A program made the translations under genes and the position numbers. Under the pieces are notes generated by a model. It did no database searches. It had not been told where the DNA came from and saw only the letters and a program-made list of their open reading frames with translations. DNA of 64,000 bases from Cryptomeria japonica (lineage: Eukaryota; Streptophyta; Pinopsida; Cupressales; Cupressaceae). Numbering within the stretch: the stretch's first letter is position 1; each line of letters opens with the position of its first letter. Positions 60,501 through 62,775 of the stretch are shown one piece after another. The stretch spans positions 164,159,521 to 164,223,520 of the forward strand of contig NC_081406.1 in assembly GCF_030272615.1 (NCBI RefSeq). The letters are read 5' to 3'.

Positions 60501-62357
60501 TGTTTTGAGATAAAAATGTAAAATGTCATGGGGATGTCTAGTGATACTAGGATGTGTCCCAAGGATACATGCCCAGTTTGGTTGGTGGATGGGTACTGTC
60601 AGAAGACATCCCCTGCCATTCTCATGACCTAGAAAGATAACCAGGTACAGGGACATCAGATAAAGGGAGGGGAATGCATCTCTGTGTAACACAACTTTGA
60701 AATCAGCAATCTCAATCTCCGTAAGGTACATTAACAAAATCCTTCCTAACACGAAAATAGGTACCAAATCTTATCTTAAATAATGAGAAATTTAGCGAGA
60801 TGTACTCTTAAGTTGGGCTATCTTATTAGAAGGTTCTGAACTGTCAAATAGGAAAACCCAAGTGGCAGAGTCTACGTAGCAGAGCCCAAAGCTCAAATCC
60901 TGAAAAGATTTGAAAAGTGTTAATGTGGATAAAATACCAGACCCAACTAATCAGGTGCACCATGCCCTCAGTTGTGCCATCTAAGCTAAAGGTCACCCCC
61001 GCAAGGGATATTACCAAATGAAAAAACAGATAAATAAAAGTTTTAAGTTTAAACCACTAGCAACTGCCATGCAACATCACTGCTCAAGTTTAAAGAAAAT
61101 CGTCAATTTCTTACACATGGCCTAGTTGCTACCCGATAGAGGCTTTCCAAGAGCTGCCACCACAGCTTGCAATCTCTAGTAGGTGGTTAAACGGCGATAA
61201 CTCAAATCAACAACAGCTACATAGGCACTAATGGGCAGGTACACAGTTTCTCAGATTTACCTTAAATCGTAAATTTCTTCCAAACATCCAAATTGCTACT
61301 CTTGCCACGAGAGACATCACAGAGCTGCCACCACAAAGTGCAACCCATAGTAGGTGGTTAACCACCCGGTACTCAAGCAATACCCGTGACCTTTTAACAG
61401 TCCAAGTCACAGTAAGAATCACCCGAGCCCTGCAAACGGTAAATGGCCAAGTCCTGACTCTGCCAATAGGGGGCAGTGGGTTTACCCTACATGAATGGGC
61501 ATTTTGTAAATCAGCCAGCTAGCAAGCCTTTCGTAAGATTTATGTCTAATTAACAGCAACGATCATATAAATACAGGTATTCATAATGCAATTCACCTCC
61601 ATTTAACAGCAAGTTAAAAATTTTGCAACTCTTCTAACCAGAAAGTCGCCATTACCGAAATTGACGTTAGATCGGCCAGACGAAAAGCCTTCCATTAATA
61701 TAGCCTCCCTTACCCGTGACAATTATATTATTACAGTAATTCAGAGTTAAATAGACCGCATTTGGCCCACTGCTGCGCAAATTTAAACAAAAAAGTTACA
61801 CTCGCCCTGGCCCACGACCATGATATTCACCACTAACACAGACTTCTCGGATAAAACCAAAATCTACTTTTAAGAATCCACTGTTCCTAAAATTAACTAA
61901 ATTAAACCTTAAAAAATCCTTCCGCTTTGATATAATTGACCGTATAAAGAATATTTAACTCATTTTATAACGAATTTTCAAAATGTAAAGCCTTTTCAAC
62001 TTACTCAAAACGGATTTCTAAAAAGCAAGGTATCTTTTATCTCACTCTATCAGATTTTCTTTACAGAGAGGATATTTCACCTCATTCCAAAACAAAGGCA
62101 CAGGAATTCCAAGCATATTTAAACTCGTTTCCAAAGTCTACTAACTTTAAGCATCTTGCAGGTCATTTCAAGAATCATTCTGCACAAACTGAAAATTTTA
62201 AAACACAACTCAGCAAATTAGTACCGTAAATGTAAGACTGCTTCAATATGCCGACAAAAAACAACGGCGATGTGTGTTTCAAATCAGCAAATGCGTGCAA
62301 AACCATAGATCTCTCCTCTGAAAATTGCGCTCCCGTTGAAATACTTTTCGTCTCCAT
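338..62357 (-). CDS. Mut7/EXD3-like 3'-5' exonuclease-domain protein, five exons, 3' end outside window
   Basis: Five exons on the minus strand join in phase with GT/AG borders at 62357-62225, 41876-41192, 40963-40879, 7345-7261 and 516-338, giving 389 codons without a stop. Codons split 1+2, 2+1, 0 and 1+2 across the four junctions, and each split gives the residue expected from the family (Gly45, Ser273, Val330). The product matches the plant exonuclease proteins of the At1g56310 type, which are related to animal EXD3 and nematode mut-7: an alpha-helical N-terminal half, then a DEDDy 3'-5' exonuclease domain. Only the start of that domain is here, with motif I D-C-E-W at residues 374-377 (Asp374, Glu376). 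The remaining catalytic motifs must lie left of position 1. The introns are 20348, 228, 33533, 6744 and at least 337 bp. Family members are predicted 3'-5' exonucleases; the physiological substrate is not known to me. The assignment rests on recalled family features, not a database search. Confidence 0.87.
517..4144. other. Intron sequence, no recognised element
   Basis: I see no coding homology on either strand in this stretch of the 6.7 kb intron. A 25 bp unit beginning ATTGCTAGTACAATATTG is duplicated in tandem at about 1196-1245. The short ORFs here contain no recognisable domain. Confidence 0.6.
4145..5945 (+). mobile_element. Possible old LTR (TGTAATGTCCCC type), right end tentative
   Basis: The sequence starts TGTAATGTCCCCTTC, has a TATAAAAGG-type box about 210 bp in (near 4360), and could end at GTGTTACA (5945), which would give TGTAA/TTACA inverted ends. 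The flanking bases do not form a target duplication, and no primer-binding site follows. It is a candidate only; the right boundary could lie elsewhere. Confidence 0.3.
5946..7260. other. Intron sequence up to the fourth exon
   Basis: Apart from the 90 bp tandem duplication there is no recognisable coding or repeat structure. The sequence is strongly AT-rich. Confidence 0.5.
6181..6361. repeat. 90 bp tandem duplication
   Basis: GTAAGATAAGAGTTGTTTCC begins at 6181 and again at 6271. The two copies differ at about two positions, so the duplication is fairly recent compared with the sequence around it. Confidence 0.9.
7261..7345 (-). CDS. Exonuclease gene, fourth coding exon (28 codons plus 1 nt)
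   Basis: This 85 bp exon was found by following the expected continuation of QYL. It reads VALAFEMGDEEKATDICQRH and eight more residues, matching the family's 'L-A-L-E-x-G-x-x-E-K' segment. The acceptor is CTTTTTGTTTTGAAG and the donor is G then GTATGC. It ends with a single G that combines with TA at the start of the next exon to give Val330. It is short enough to be missed by simple ORF scans. Its separation by 33.5 kb from the third exon is inferred from splice phase and family order. Confidence 0.82.
7346..9010. other. Start of the 33.5 kb intron, no recognised element
   Basis: Several open frames of 60-106 codons occur on both strands (for example 7306-7626 and 8703-9011). None shows a domain, and the first overlaps the fourth exon in antisense. 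I consider them chance frames. Confidence 0.55.
9011..10276 (+). pseudogene. Decayed retroelement internal region, probably gag-like
   Basis: Forward frames broken by many stops include LEKDNYESWQM, which resembles the 'NYxxW' start of copia-type gag, and then TWNNIINHVVRVICS and an acidic stretch. The region ends in a purine-rich CTTGAGGGGTG directly before the TGTTAGAGT end of the LTR at 10277, the normal position of a polypurine tract. The stops are too many to recover an ORF, and the family assignment is weak. Confidence 0.4.
13200..13915. repeat. GGCGGACTT-rich degenerate tandem array
   Basis: Some fifteen GGCGGACTT-like units, variably spaced at about 30-60 bp, are separated by pyrimidine-rich links. 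Within it a 57 bp unit (GAAATTTTGGCTAAGG onwards) is repeated about 2.3 times at 13261-13390. Open frames on both strands here, up to 128 codons, are translations of the repeat. Confidence 0.75.
13904..13967. repeat. 64 bp palindrome, LTR copy 1
   Basis: Arms TATATATGAAATATAAC (13904-13920) and its exact reverse complement (13951-13967) enclose a partly self-complementary centre. The same 17 bp arms occur in LTR copy 2 at 18025-18082. Confidence 0.85.
14150..14625. repeat. 116 bp tandem repeat, four copies
   Basis: AAACCCTAGGTTTGCATCCC recurs with period 116-117: its terminal CCCGAAAAAG lies at 14261, 14377, 14493 and 14610. Each unit also contains AGCTGGTCAGTGGTACAAG. The array is inside LTR copy 1 and is not present at this size in copy 2. 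Confidence 0.85.
15105..15526. other. Intron sequence between LTR and hAT element
   Basis: No recognisable coding or mobile-element signature. An 85-codon frame at 15306-15563 crosses the left end of the hAT element and is not a gene candidate. Confidence 0.55.
15535..16142. mobile_element. Non-autonomous hAT element, 608 bp
   Basis: The 8 bp duplication TTCAAGAG (15527-15534 and 16143-16150) flanks it. The ends are AAAAGTTTGAAAACTC and, reverse-complemented, CATTGTTTGAAAACTC, a 16 bp inverted repeat with three mismatches. Near both ends are several GACTCGG/GAGTCC motifs, the kind of subterminal repeats hAT transposases bind. There is no transposase. The same ACTCGGC-type motifs occur at the ends of the large hAT element at 43354-51912, so that family could have mobilised it. 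Confidence 0.82.
16151..17163. other. Purine-rich intron sequence
   Basis: From 16150 to about 16780 the plus strand is unusually rich in A and G; after that it becomes plain AT-rich. TATAATATAGAC recurs twice (about 16221 and 16281). No domain is recognised in the minus-strand frames at 16162-16568. Confidence 0.5.
17169..20221 (+). mobile_element. Very long solo LTR, copy 2 (3053 bp)
   Basis: It starts TGTTGTGACG and ends ACACATCAACA, with perfect TGTTG/CAACA ends and the 5 bp target duplication GGTAT (17164-17168 and 20222-20226). A TATATAAAGG box at 19401 fixes the plus orientation: U3 is about 2.2 kb and R plus U5 about 0.8 kb. The interior contains degenerate repeats with AGGAAAGGTGAAAATTTGGC units (18480-18680) and GGGCGCC-containing units (18150-18420). 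No gag or pol is present. It shares its first bases, palindrome and TATA surroundings with copy 1 (10538-15008) and with the fragment at 55913-57814. Confidence 0.88.
18025..18082. repeat. 58 bp palindrome, LTR copy 2
   Basis: The 17 bp arm TATATATGAAATATAAC (18025-18041) and its exact reverse complement (18066-18082) match the arms in LTR copy 1 exactly. The centre differs but remains partly self-complementary. Confidence 0.85.
20227..22162. other. Intron sequence with short tandem duplications and AT hairpins
   Basis: A 101 bp duplication starts at AATAAGACCCACACC near 20520 and again near 20621. A 51 bp duplication (CTGAAGGAGGTATATATGC) lies at about 21459-21560. From 21780 to 22140 there are several AT-rich inverted repeats built around AAGTGAT and ATCACTT. 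No coding similarity was seen. Confidence 0.65.
22163..22253. repeat. Perfect 34 bp inverted repeat (hairpin)
   Basis: The left arm 22163-22196 (beginning AAAATATTATTGAGTGAT) is exactly complementary to the right arm 22220-22253, with a 23 nt loop. It is the last and cleanest of a series of AAGTGAT-based hairpins starting near 21780. It could be an MITE relic or simply a self-complementary AT repeat. Confidence 0.9.
22254..25135. other. Intron sequence, no recognised element
   Basis: About 2.9 kb without recognisable coding sequence. Between 23000 and 24000 the words GACTGTC and ACTGTT recur on both strands. GGGACATTACA at about 24870 is the reverse complement of a TGTAATGTCCC LTR end like that at 4145, but no second boundary was found. 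Confidence 0.5.
25136..25196. repeat. CA/TACA/TA compound microsatellite
   Basis: A run of about eleven CA dinucleotides is followed by CATA/TACA tetranucleotides and then a TA run ending at about 25196. Confidence 0.9.
25226..25715. repeat. Dispersed intronic repeat A, copy 1
   Basis: The segment from GGAAAAAAAATCGGCAAACC to TGCACTACGTTATAT is repeated with about 85-90% similarity after the gypsy fragment. Shared landmarks are AAGGCATTTCCATAGCATAG, ACACCAAATAGTTGTCTAAG and TGATCCAAG. The copy stops at the gypsy LTR. Function unknown; it may be an old LTR. Confidence 0.7.
25716..25985 (-). mobile_element. 3' LTR of the Tat-type element (270 bp)
   Basis: On the minus strand it begins TGATGTTGGCGGC and ends GAGGGTAAACA. 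A TTTATATA box lies at 25853-25860. The seven G bases just upstream are the only purine tract at the expected site; a T-rich stretch precedes them, so the polypurine tract is unusual or decayed. There is no partner LTR. Confidence 0.65.
26070..27541 (-). pseudogene. Post-integrase ORF of the Tat-type element, coiled-coil protein, broken
   Basis: An ORF of nearly 490 codons lies between integrase and the 3' LTR. It starts at ATG 27541 (MDTNKNKADWRKRLQPLEDK). That frame closes at 27368, while a second frame carries on from LLEEEVVELAGTEG, so a small indel near 27400 is likely. One in-frame TAG interrupts it between 26790 and 26774 (GV-stop-QGTREL). The first half is rich in Pro, Ser and Val. 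The second half, after EQFIAEMTLRAQ, is acidic and strongly helical, with heptad-like Leu/Glu runs (RFRELEATMAQAQIAMDTL, QLEEERTSREQLETRL) typical of coiled coils. No known domain is recognised. It is too far from env-like proteins to call one: there is no signal peptide or membrane segment. Confidence 0.6.
28046..29221 (-). pseudogene. Ty3/gypsy integrase with three TAG stops in frame with RNase H
   Basis: The integrase zinc finger is visible (H-E-G-P-A-G-G-H ... C-D-T-C), then the DDE core: GLDFIGP (first Asp), LTSDRGGHF (second Asp) and NGQAEATN (Glu). A C-terminal part (KPGKLKVRWLGPFKVREV) follows, ending at 28046. The frame is the same from 29767 to 28046 and is broken only by TAG codons near 29235, 28757 and 28310. 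No indel occurs over more than 1.7 kb. At two sites Gln (CAG), and at one Trp (TGG), is the residue expected from related integrases. Confidence 0.85.
29237..29767 (-). pseudogene. Ty3/gypsy RNase H domain, 5' truncated
   Basis: It begins at VDSSNYAIGAMLAQ, the first-Asp block of gypsy RNase H. It continues with ERSYSTTERETLGMVYAVQK (Glu), FYVDHQALMYL (Asp-His) and GRISRWLLLLQEF, and ends in the linker to integrase. The reverse transcriptase that should precede it is absent, because the element is cut off just upstream of the first Asp. Confidence 0.85.
29797..30598. repeat. Dispersed intronic repeat A, copies 2 and 3 in tandem
   Basis: From GGGAAAAAAATCAGCAAACC onwards this matches copy 1 at 25226. 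Within it a unit of about 400 bp is duplicated: TTTAACCCATGAATT recurs at about 29977 and 30383, and AATTTAGTAAAAKTGGAAGC at about 30180 and 30320. The last copy is interrupted at 30598 by a solo LTR. Confidence 0.75.
30599..31363 (+). mobile_element. Solo LTR (765 bp) with target duplication
   Basis: It begins TGTTAATGCATG and ends CATCATTTACA, flanked by AAAGT (30594-30598 and 31364-31368). The uninterrupted paralogue at about 30185 reads straight through (AGTAAAAGTGGAAGCC), confirming the insertion point. TATATATATC at about 31187 suggests a plus orientation. Near 31100-31175 the word CTTGATCGGTCA recurs and forms inverted repeats with TGACCAGTCAAG. No coding sequence. Confidence 0.85.
31364..31500. 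repeat. Remainder of repeat A after the solo LTR
   Basis: GAAAGCCATTTTGAAGTGATCC and the following sequence, down to CATATTCCATAGTTGC, continue repeat A and match 25590-25700. Confidence 0.75.
31837..31960 (+). mobile_element. Candidate tRNA-derived SINE
   Basis: GGTTCAAACCC (31876-31886) fits the polymerase III B box. It is preceded by TGGTAGAAAAACTCC and followed by two related half-repeats ending GGGCCATTGAGCTCGTGGG and GGGTCATTGAGCTTATTGG. The layout resembles plant tRNA-derived SINEs of the Au kind. The A box is poor, and there is no clear tail or target duplication. Confidence 0.4.
31961..33685. other. Intron sequence, no recognised element
   Basis: Two overlapping minus frames at 32349-32583 and short forward frames show no domain. 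I see no repeat boundaries here. Confidence 0.5.
33686..34480 (-). pseudogene. LINE ORF1 remnant (DUF4283-like plus zinc knuckle)
   Basis: Minus-strand frames, broken by several stops, include GGPWLMKLGIFMKY, then SPSFDPLDDLQSIV and a VW-x-GLP block, followed about 200 bp later by FRCKICHVCGHLARVF. That order (a GPW block, a W-SP-F block, a V-W-x-x-L-P block and a CCHC-like knuckle) is the signature of ORF1 of plant L1-type LINEs. The ORF2 part does not follow on this strand, where a different retrotransposon or unrelated sequence lies. Confidence 0.5.
34481..34987. other. Intron sequence before the chromovirus
   Basis: No recognisable coding or repeat structure; a 64-codon minus frame at 34614-34808 has no domain. 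Confidence 0.5.
34993..36314 (-). repeat. 3' LTR of the chromovirus (1322 bp)
   Basis: The plus strand reads TGTAATGAACC at the left and GGGATATGACA at the right. It is matched along its full length by the LTR at 38812-40134, with scattered substitutions and a few single-base indels. Confidence 0.9.
36341..37200 (-). pseudogene. Chromovirus integrase C-terminal part and chromodomain
   Basis: After the deletion point the sequence reads LPQNIISD, then several stops (TGA, TGA, TAA), then FWQEIFRMAGTSLTPSTSYH and PQTDEQTEIVNKWIEGYL, the last third of the integrase core with its Glu. A TAG at about 36723 separates VFLRL from PYKQSSLKF in the same frame. The C-terminal part ends in a chromodomain (LEALLDVRERRIKN, YLILWKGLPEGDATWE), the mark of chromoviruses. 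In this family the chromodomain is thought to guide integration to histone-marked chromatin. Confidence 0.88.
37192..38705 (-). pseudogene. Chromovirus gag and protease, broken
   Basis: Gag starts at ATG 38705 (MSEQASNELRAFMEQ) and shifts frame near 38660, continuing as TVQALRYQTERTMQAFIEQ. The capsid region contains VTIPNFDGEG, SRSWVQKLDTYL and a retrotransposon-gag block (AHEWWHHGLIT ... FDQKHPEWYF). A TGA near 37990 separates this from LTQLRQQGTIENY, in the same frame. A zinc knuckle (GLCFRCLKPYEGRSHKC) and protease (GTLVDSGASHNF, active site Asp-Ser-Gly) follow. The frame ends soon after YPVKEDL, where the internal deletion begins. Confidence 0.85.
38812..40134 (-). repeat. 5' LTR of the chromovirus (1323 bp)
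   Basis: It begins TGTAATGAACC and ends GGTATATGACA on the plus strand. The tRNA-Met primer site lies one base beyond its inner end, at 38798-38810, which fixes the minus orientation of the element. Confidence 0.9.
40140..40878. other. Intron sequence beside the third exon
   Basis: No element was recognised. The word TGTTGCCTACATAAGGCA and its near copy TGTTACCTACATAAGGCA recur about 175 bp apart (near 40158 and 40332), suggesting an old local duplication. Confidence 0.55.
40879..40963 (-). CDS. Exonuclease gene, third coding exon (28 codons)
   Basis: This 85 bp exon follows the acceptor TTCATATTGCAG and ends in CTG before the donor GTAATC. It encodes KLKKLARKACWDIAEM and the following residues up to QYL. 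The Lys-x-x-Cys-Trp-Asp-(I/V)-Ala-Glu pattern is the conserved helix of the family just before the linker to the nuclease domain. The intron separating it from the second exon is only 228 bp (40964-41191), which makes the pair a compact island between the two giant introns. Confidence 0.88.
41192..41876 (-). CDS. Exonuclease gene, second coding exon (helical N-terminal region)
   Basis: This 685 bp exon is the largest and is fully open. It begins after the acceptor TTTGTTTGATAG and ends at a consensus donor, AG then GTAAGT, at 41191. It carries residues 45-272 of the product, including ALPSAPSPGPSTYVMHCLNV near its start, then several amphipathic helical stretches, and EQWASYMGKDMICSLVQHLN near its end. 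This arrangement is typical of the region before the nuclease domain in plant Mut7-like proteins. Two nucleotides carry over to give Ser273 with the next exon. No frameshift or stop is seen, in contrast with the decayed sequence around it. Confidence 0.88.
41877..43345. other. Start of the 20.3 kb intron
   Basis: No coding sequence was recognised. The part from 42415 to 42965 is described separately as a GGATAC-rich candidate MITE. The rest is AT-rich. Confidence 0.5.
42415..42965. mobile_element. Candidate MITE with GGATAC subterminal repeats
   Basis: About six GGATAT/GGATAC words cluster at 42420-42500, and at least six GTATCC/GGATAC words at 42860-42950, on both strands. A plainer AT-rich centre lies between them. 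Such clusters near both ends are typical of non-autonomous hAT elements. The terminal repeats and target duplication could not be fixed. Confidence 0.35.
43737..44595 (+). repeat. 5' LTR of the copia element (859 bp)
   Basis: It begins TGTTGTTTGTAATTAGG and ends GCTAAAATTAACA, followed at once by the initiator tRNA-Met primer site. Confidence 0.9.
46134..46480 (+). pseudogene. Copia RNase H C-terminal remnant
   Basis: A forward frame reads GQSSVALSITVAKYIVASVA, then SREAVWFLKIL, matching the end of copia RNase H, where 'ALSTTEAEY' is usual. The expected Glu of that motif is Val here. About 80 bases further on, another frame reads ADVLTKSLE, the normal C-terminus of copia pol. The two are in different frames. 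The rest of pol upstream is not recognisable. Confidence 0.75.
46540..47010. repeat. 63 bp tandem repeat and related array in the copia 3' region
   Basis: CCATCCTCTGCGGGCAATGT starts at 46551, 46614 and 46677 (period 63). After it come about six degenerate units with TCTATGCTTGTGTGCAAGATGG from 46750 to 47000. The 63 bp period keeps a minus frame open with a repeated SYIARRGW unit; I regard this as a side effect. Confidence 0.8.
47333..48204 (+). repeat. 3' LTR of the copia element (872 bp)
   Basis: A full-length match to the 5' LTR, with a 10 bp insertion (near 47463) and scattered substitutions. It ends directly before the second GGAGG. Confidence 0.9.
48509..51534 (+). pseudogene. hAT transposase-like gene (BED finger, DUF659, hAT dimerisation), decayed
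   Basis: Likely exons are 48509-49142, 49276-49505, about 49606-49758, about 49850-50251, 50360-50768 and 50870-51534. The first encodes a BED zinc finger (KCTFCKTIFHGG, YHICGVRGH; Cys32, Cys35, His49). A DUF659-type core follows (SPYWQEMVDAL, CTIMTDGWTDRKN with the first catalytic Asp, VVTDNATNYV with the second), then WTPCASHCIDLMLEDI, and a C-terminal dimerisation part (CSTSGCERNWS, HNRLSVEKMNDLTFVHYNL) and an acidic tail. Damage includes a frameshift near 49050, TAG after DER (49414), stops near 50118 and 50218, a 107 bp duplication and a shift near 51180. There is no AG acceptor before GTVFIKSIDAS. This is not a domesticated host gene in this state. Confidence 0.82.
50890..51075. repeat. 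107 bp tandem duplication in the hAT dimerisation exon
   Basis: CCCAATGACACCAAATATTC occurs at 50892 and again at 50999, with the following AGTTGGCCATTCGCATCTTG also doubled. The period of 107 is not a multiple of 3, so it breaks the frame. Confidence 0.9.
51921..52849. other. Intron sequence between hAT and the small LTR element
   Basis: No coding sequence or repeat boundaries were recognised; the minus frame at 52021-52236 has no domain. Confidence 0.5.
52850..54816 (+). mobile_element. Small non-autonomous LTR element (151 bp LTRs)
   Basis: Two direct repeats, 52850-53000 and 54667-54816, begin TGTAATGTT and end TTACCATAA(C/A)A. They are highly alike except near their right ends. TGGTATCAGGGC at 53001 differs by one base from the tRNA-Met primer site, and AAGGGAGGGTATT precedes the right repeat as a purine tract. 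The 1.67 kb interior has no gag or pol and is rich in GGGTTTTATAATTTTTGTCC units (53730-54060). LTR size fits TRIM elements, although the interior is longer than usual for them. No target duplication is clear. Confidence 0.75.
54817..55912. other. Intron sequence, no recognised element
   Basis: AT-rich sequence without coding similarity or clear repeats. Confidence 0.5.
56290..56520. repeat. About 60 bp tandem repeat, four copies
   Basis: GAAGGAAGGAATTTCCAACACT and the following CAATTTTTCACCTTTYCTGG recur at about 60 bp steps between 56290 and 56520. It is the counterpart, in reverse orientation, of the units at 18480-18680 in LTR copy 2. Confidence 0.8.
56903..57150. repeat. 84 bp tandem repeat, about three copies
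   Basis: CTCCTTGGGYRGAATTTTGA starts near 56906, 56990 and 57072, and ATGAATTCCATRGCACATGG follows in each unit. Confidence 0.85.
57825..60305 (+). pseudogene. LINE (L1-type) ORF2 remnant
   Basis: Broken forward frames give an apurinic endonuclease part (VGDFNAI at about 58014, FTWNNRRWG, SERSDKLLV). Reverse transcriptase follows: NPGPDGFPIEFY at about 58978, FIAGRQILDG at 59240, KLDMAKAYDRIN at 59337 with its Asp, GLRQGDTLSPYLF near 59508, and FVDDDAF, the catalytic YADD-equivalent, near 59617. A C-terminal part contains WAGNLLSKKCSL, QALAAKLCWRWC and GSMIWIILKRG at about 60270-60300. The start of the endonuclease and all of ORF1 are missing at the border with the LTR fragment. There are at least ten stops and several shifts. 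Confidence 0.85.
60306..62224. other. Intron sequence next to the first coding exon
   Basis: No coding sequence is seen. A divergent duplication lies at about 61100-61400: AGAGCTGCCACCACA and AGTAGGTGGTTAA occur together at about 61150 and again at about 61323. The final 600 bp are AT-rich without repeats, as expected for original intron. Confidence 0.55.
62225..62357 (-). CDS. Exonuclease gene, first coding exon (44 codons plus 1 nt)
   Basis: The ATG at 62357-62355 opens the frame; the same frame stays open upstream to a GTG at 62363, which is not a likely plant start. The exon includes MVLHAFADL and FFVGILKQSYIY, which match the N-terminal 'H-x-F-(S/A)-D-L' segment of the family. It ends with one G at 62225 before the donor GTACTA, which is a weak donor apart from its GT. 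It is kept because joining to 41876 restores Gly-Lys-Gly-Lys-Ala in frame. A second in-frame Met lies at codon 18, so the exact start is uncertain. Confidence 0.8.
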
Positions 62358-62745
62358 TGACACACAAATCCCTCCAAAACCTGAAACAAAAGCAAATATA
62401 AAATTCTTTTCTCATTATTTCAAAGCCTTTCATACAAATTGTTTTCTGAGACATTTTAAAAGCTTCAAAACCTGGCATATAAACATAAATTATTTTCTGA
62501 GACGTTTTAAAAGCTTCAAAACCTGACATATATAGATAAATTATTTTCTGAGACATTTTAAAACCTTCAAAACCTGACATATAAACATAAATTCTTTTCT
62601 GAGACGTTCTAAGACTAATATACATAAAAAAAAATCTGAAACATTTCAGAAGCTTGTATAAATAAAATTTAGGCAATTTGAGAGCTAACTCACAAATTAT
62701 CGTGAAGATTTTTTTTTTCCTTATCTTCTTTCCTGTGTATCAATG
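62358..62745 (-). other. Probable 5' UTR with a 313 bp intron
   Basis: Upstream of the ATG there is a strong acceptor, TTTGCTTTTGTTTCAG, ending at 62381, and a consensus donor, GTGAGT, starting at 62693. This suggests a leader exon from about 62745 to 62694, an intron at 62381-62693, and 23 nt of leader joined to the coding exon. The proposed intron contains a 51 bp tandem array. The transcription start is estimated from the TATA box and was not observed. Confidence 0.5.
62446..62615. repeat. 51 bp tandem repeat, nearly four copies
   Basis: TTTTCTGAGACRTTTTAAAA recurs with its start near 62446, 62497, 62548 and 62599, a constant period of 51. Because 51 is divisible by 3, the minus strand stays open for 130 codons (62284-62676) with a repeated FEAFKxSQKIIY-like unit. 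The array lies in the proposed 5' UTR intron, so this reading frame is probably incidental. Confidence 0.85.
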
Positions 62746-62767
62746 TAACAGTTTGTCCCTTGGCTCT

Positions 62768-62775
62768 TATTTATA
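62768..62775 (-). promoter_or_regulatory. TATA box of the exonuclease gene
   Basis: On the minus strand the bases read TATAAATA, followed by AGAGCCAAGGGAC. The box lies about 410 bp upstream of the ATG and about 30 bp above the proposed leader exon, the normal spacing for a plant core promoter. No CAAT box stands out. Confidence 0.5.

Noticed and set aside
62284-62676. 130-codon minus-strand frame overlapping the first coding exon
   Set aside because: It is the translation of the 51 bp tandem array, crosses proposed splice sites and continues out of frame with the true coding exon.
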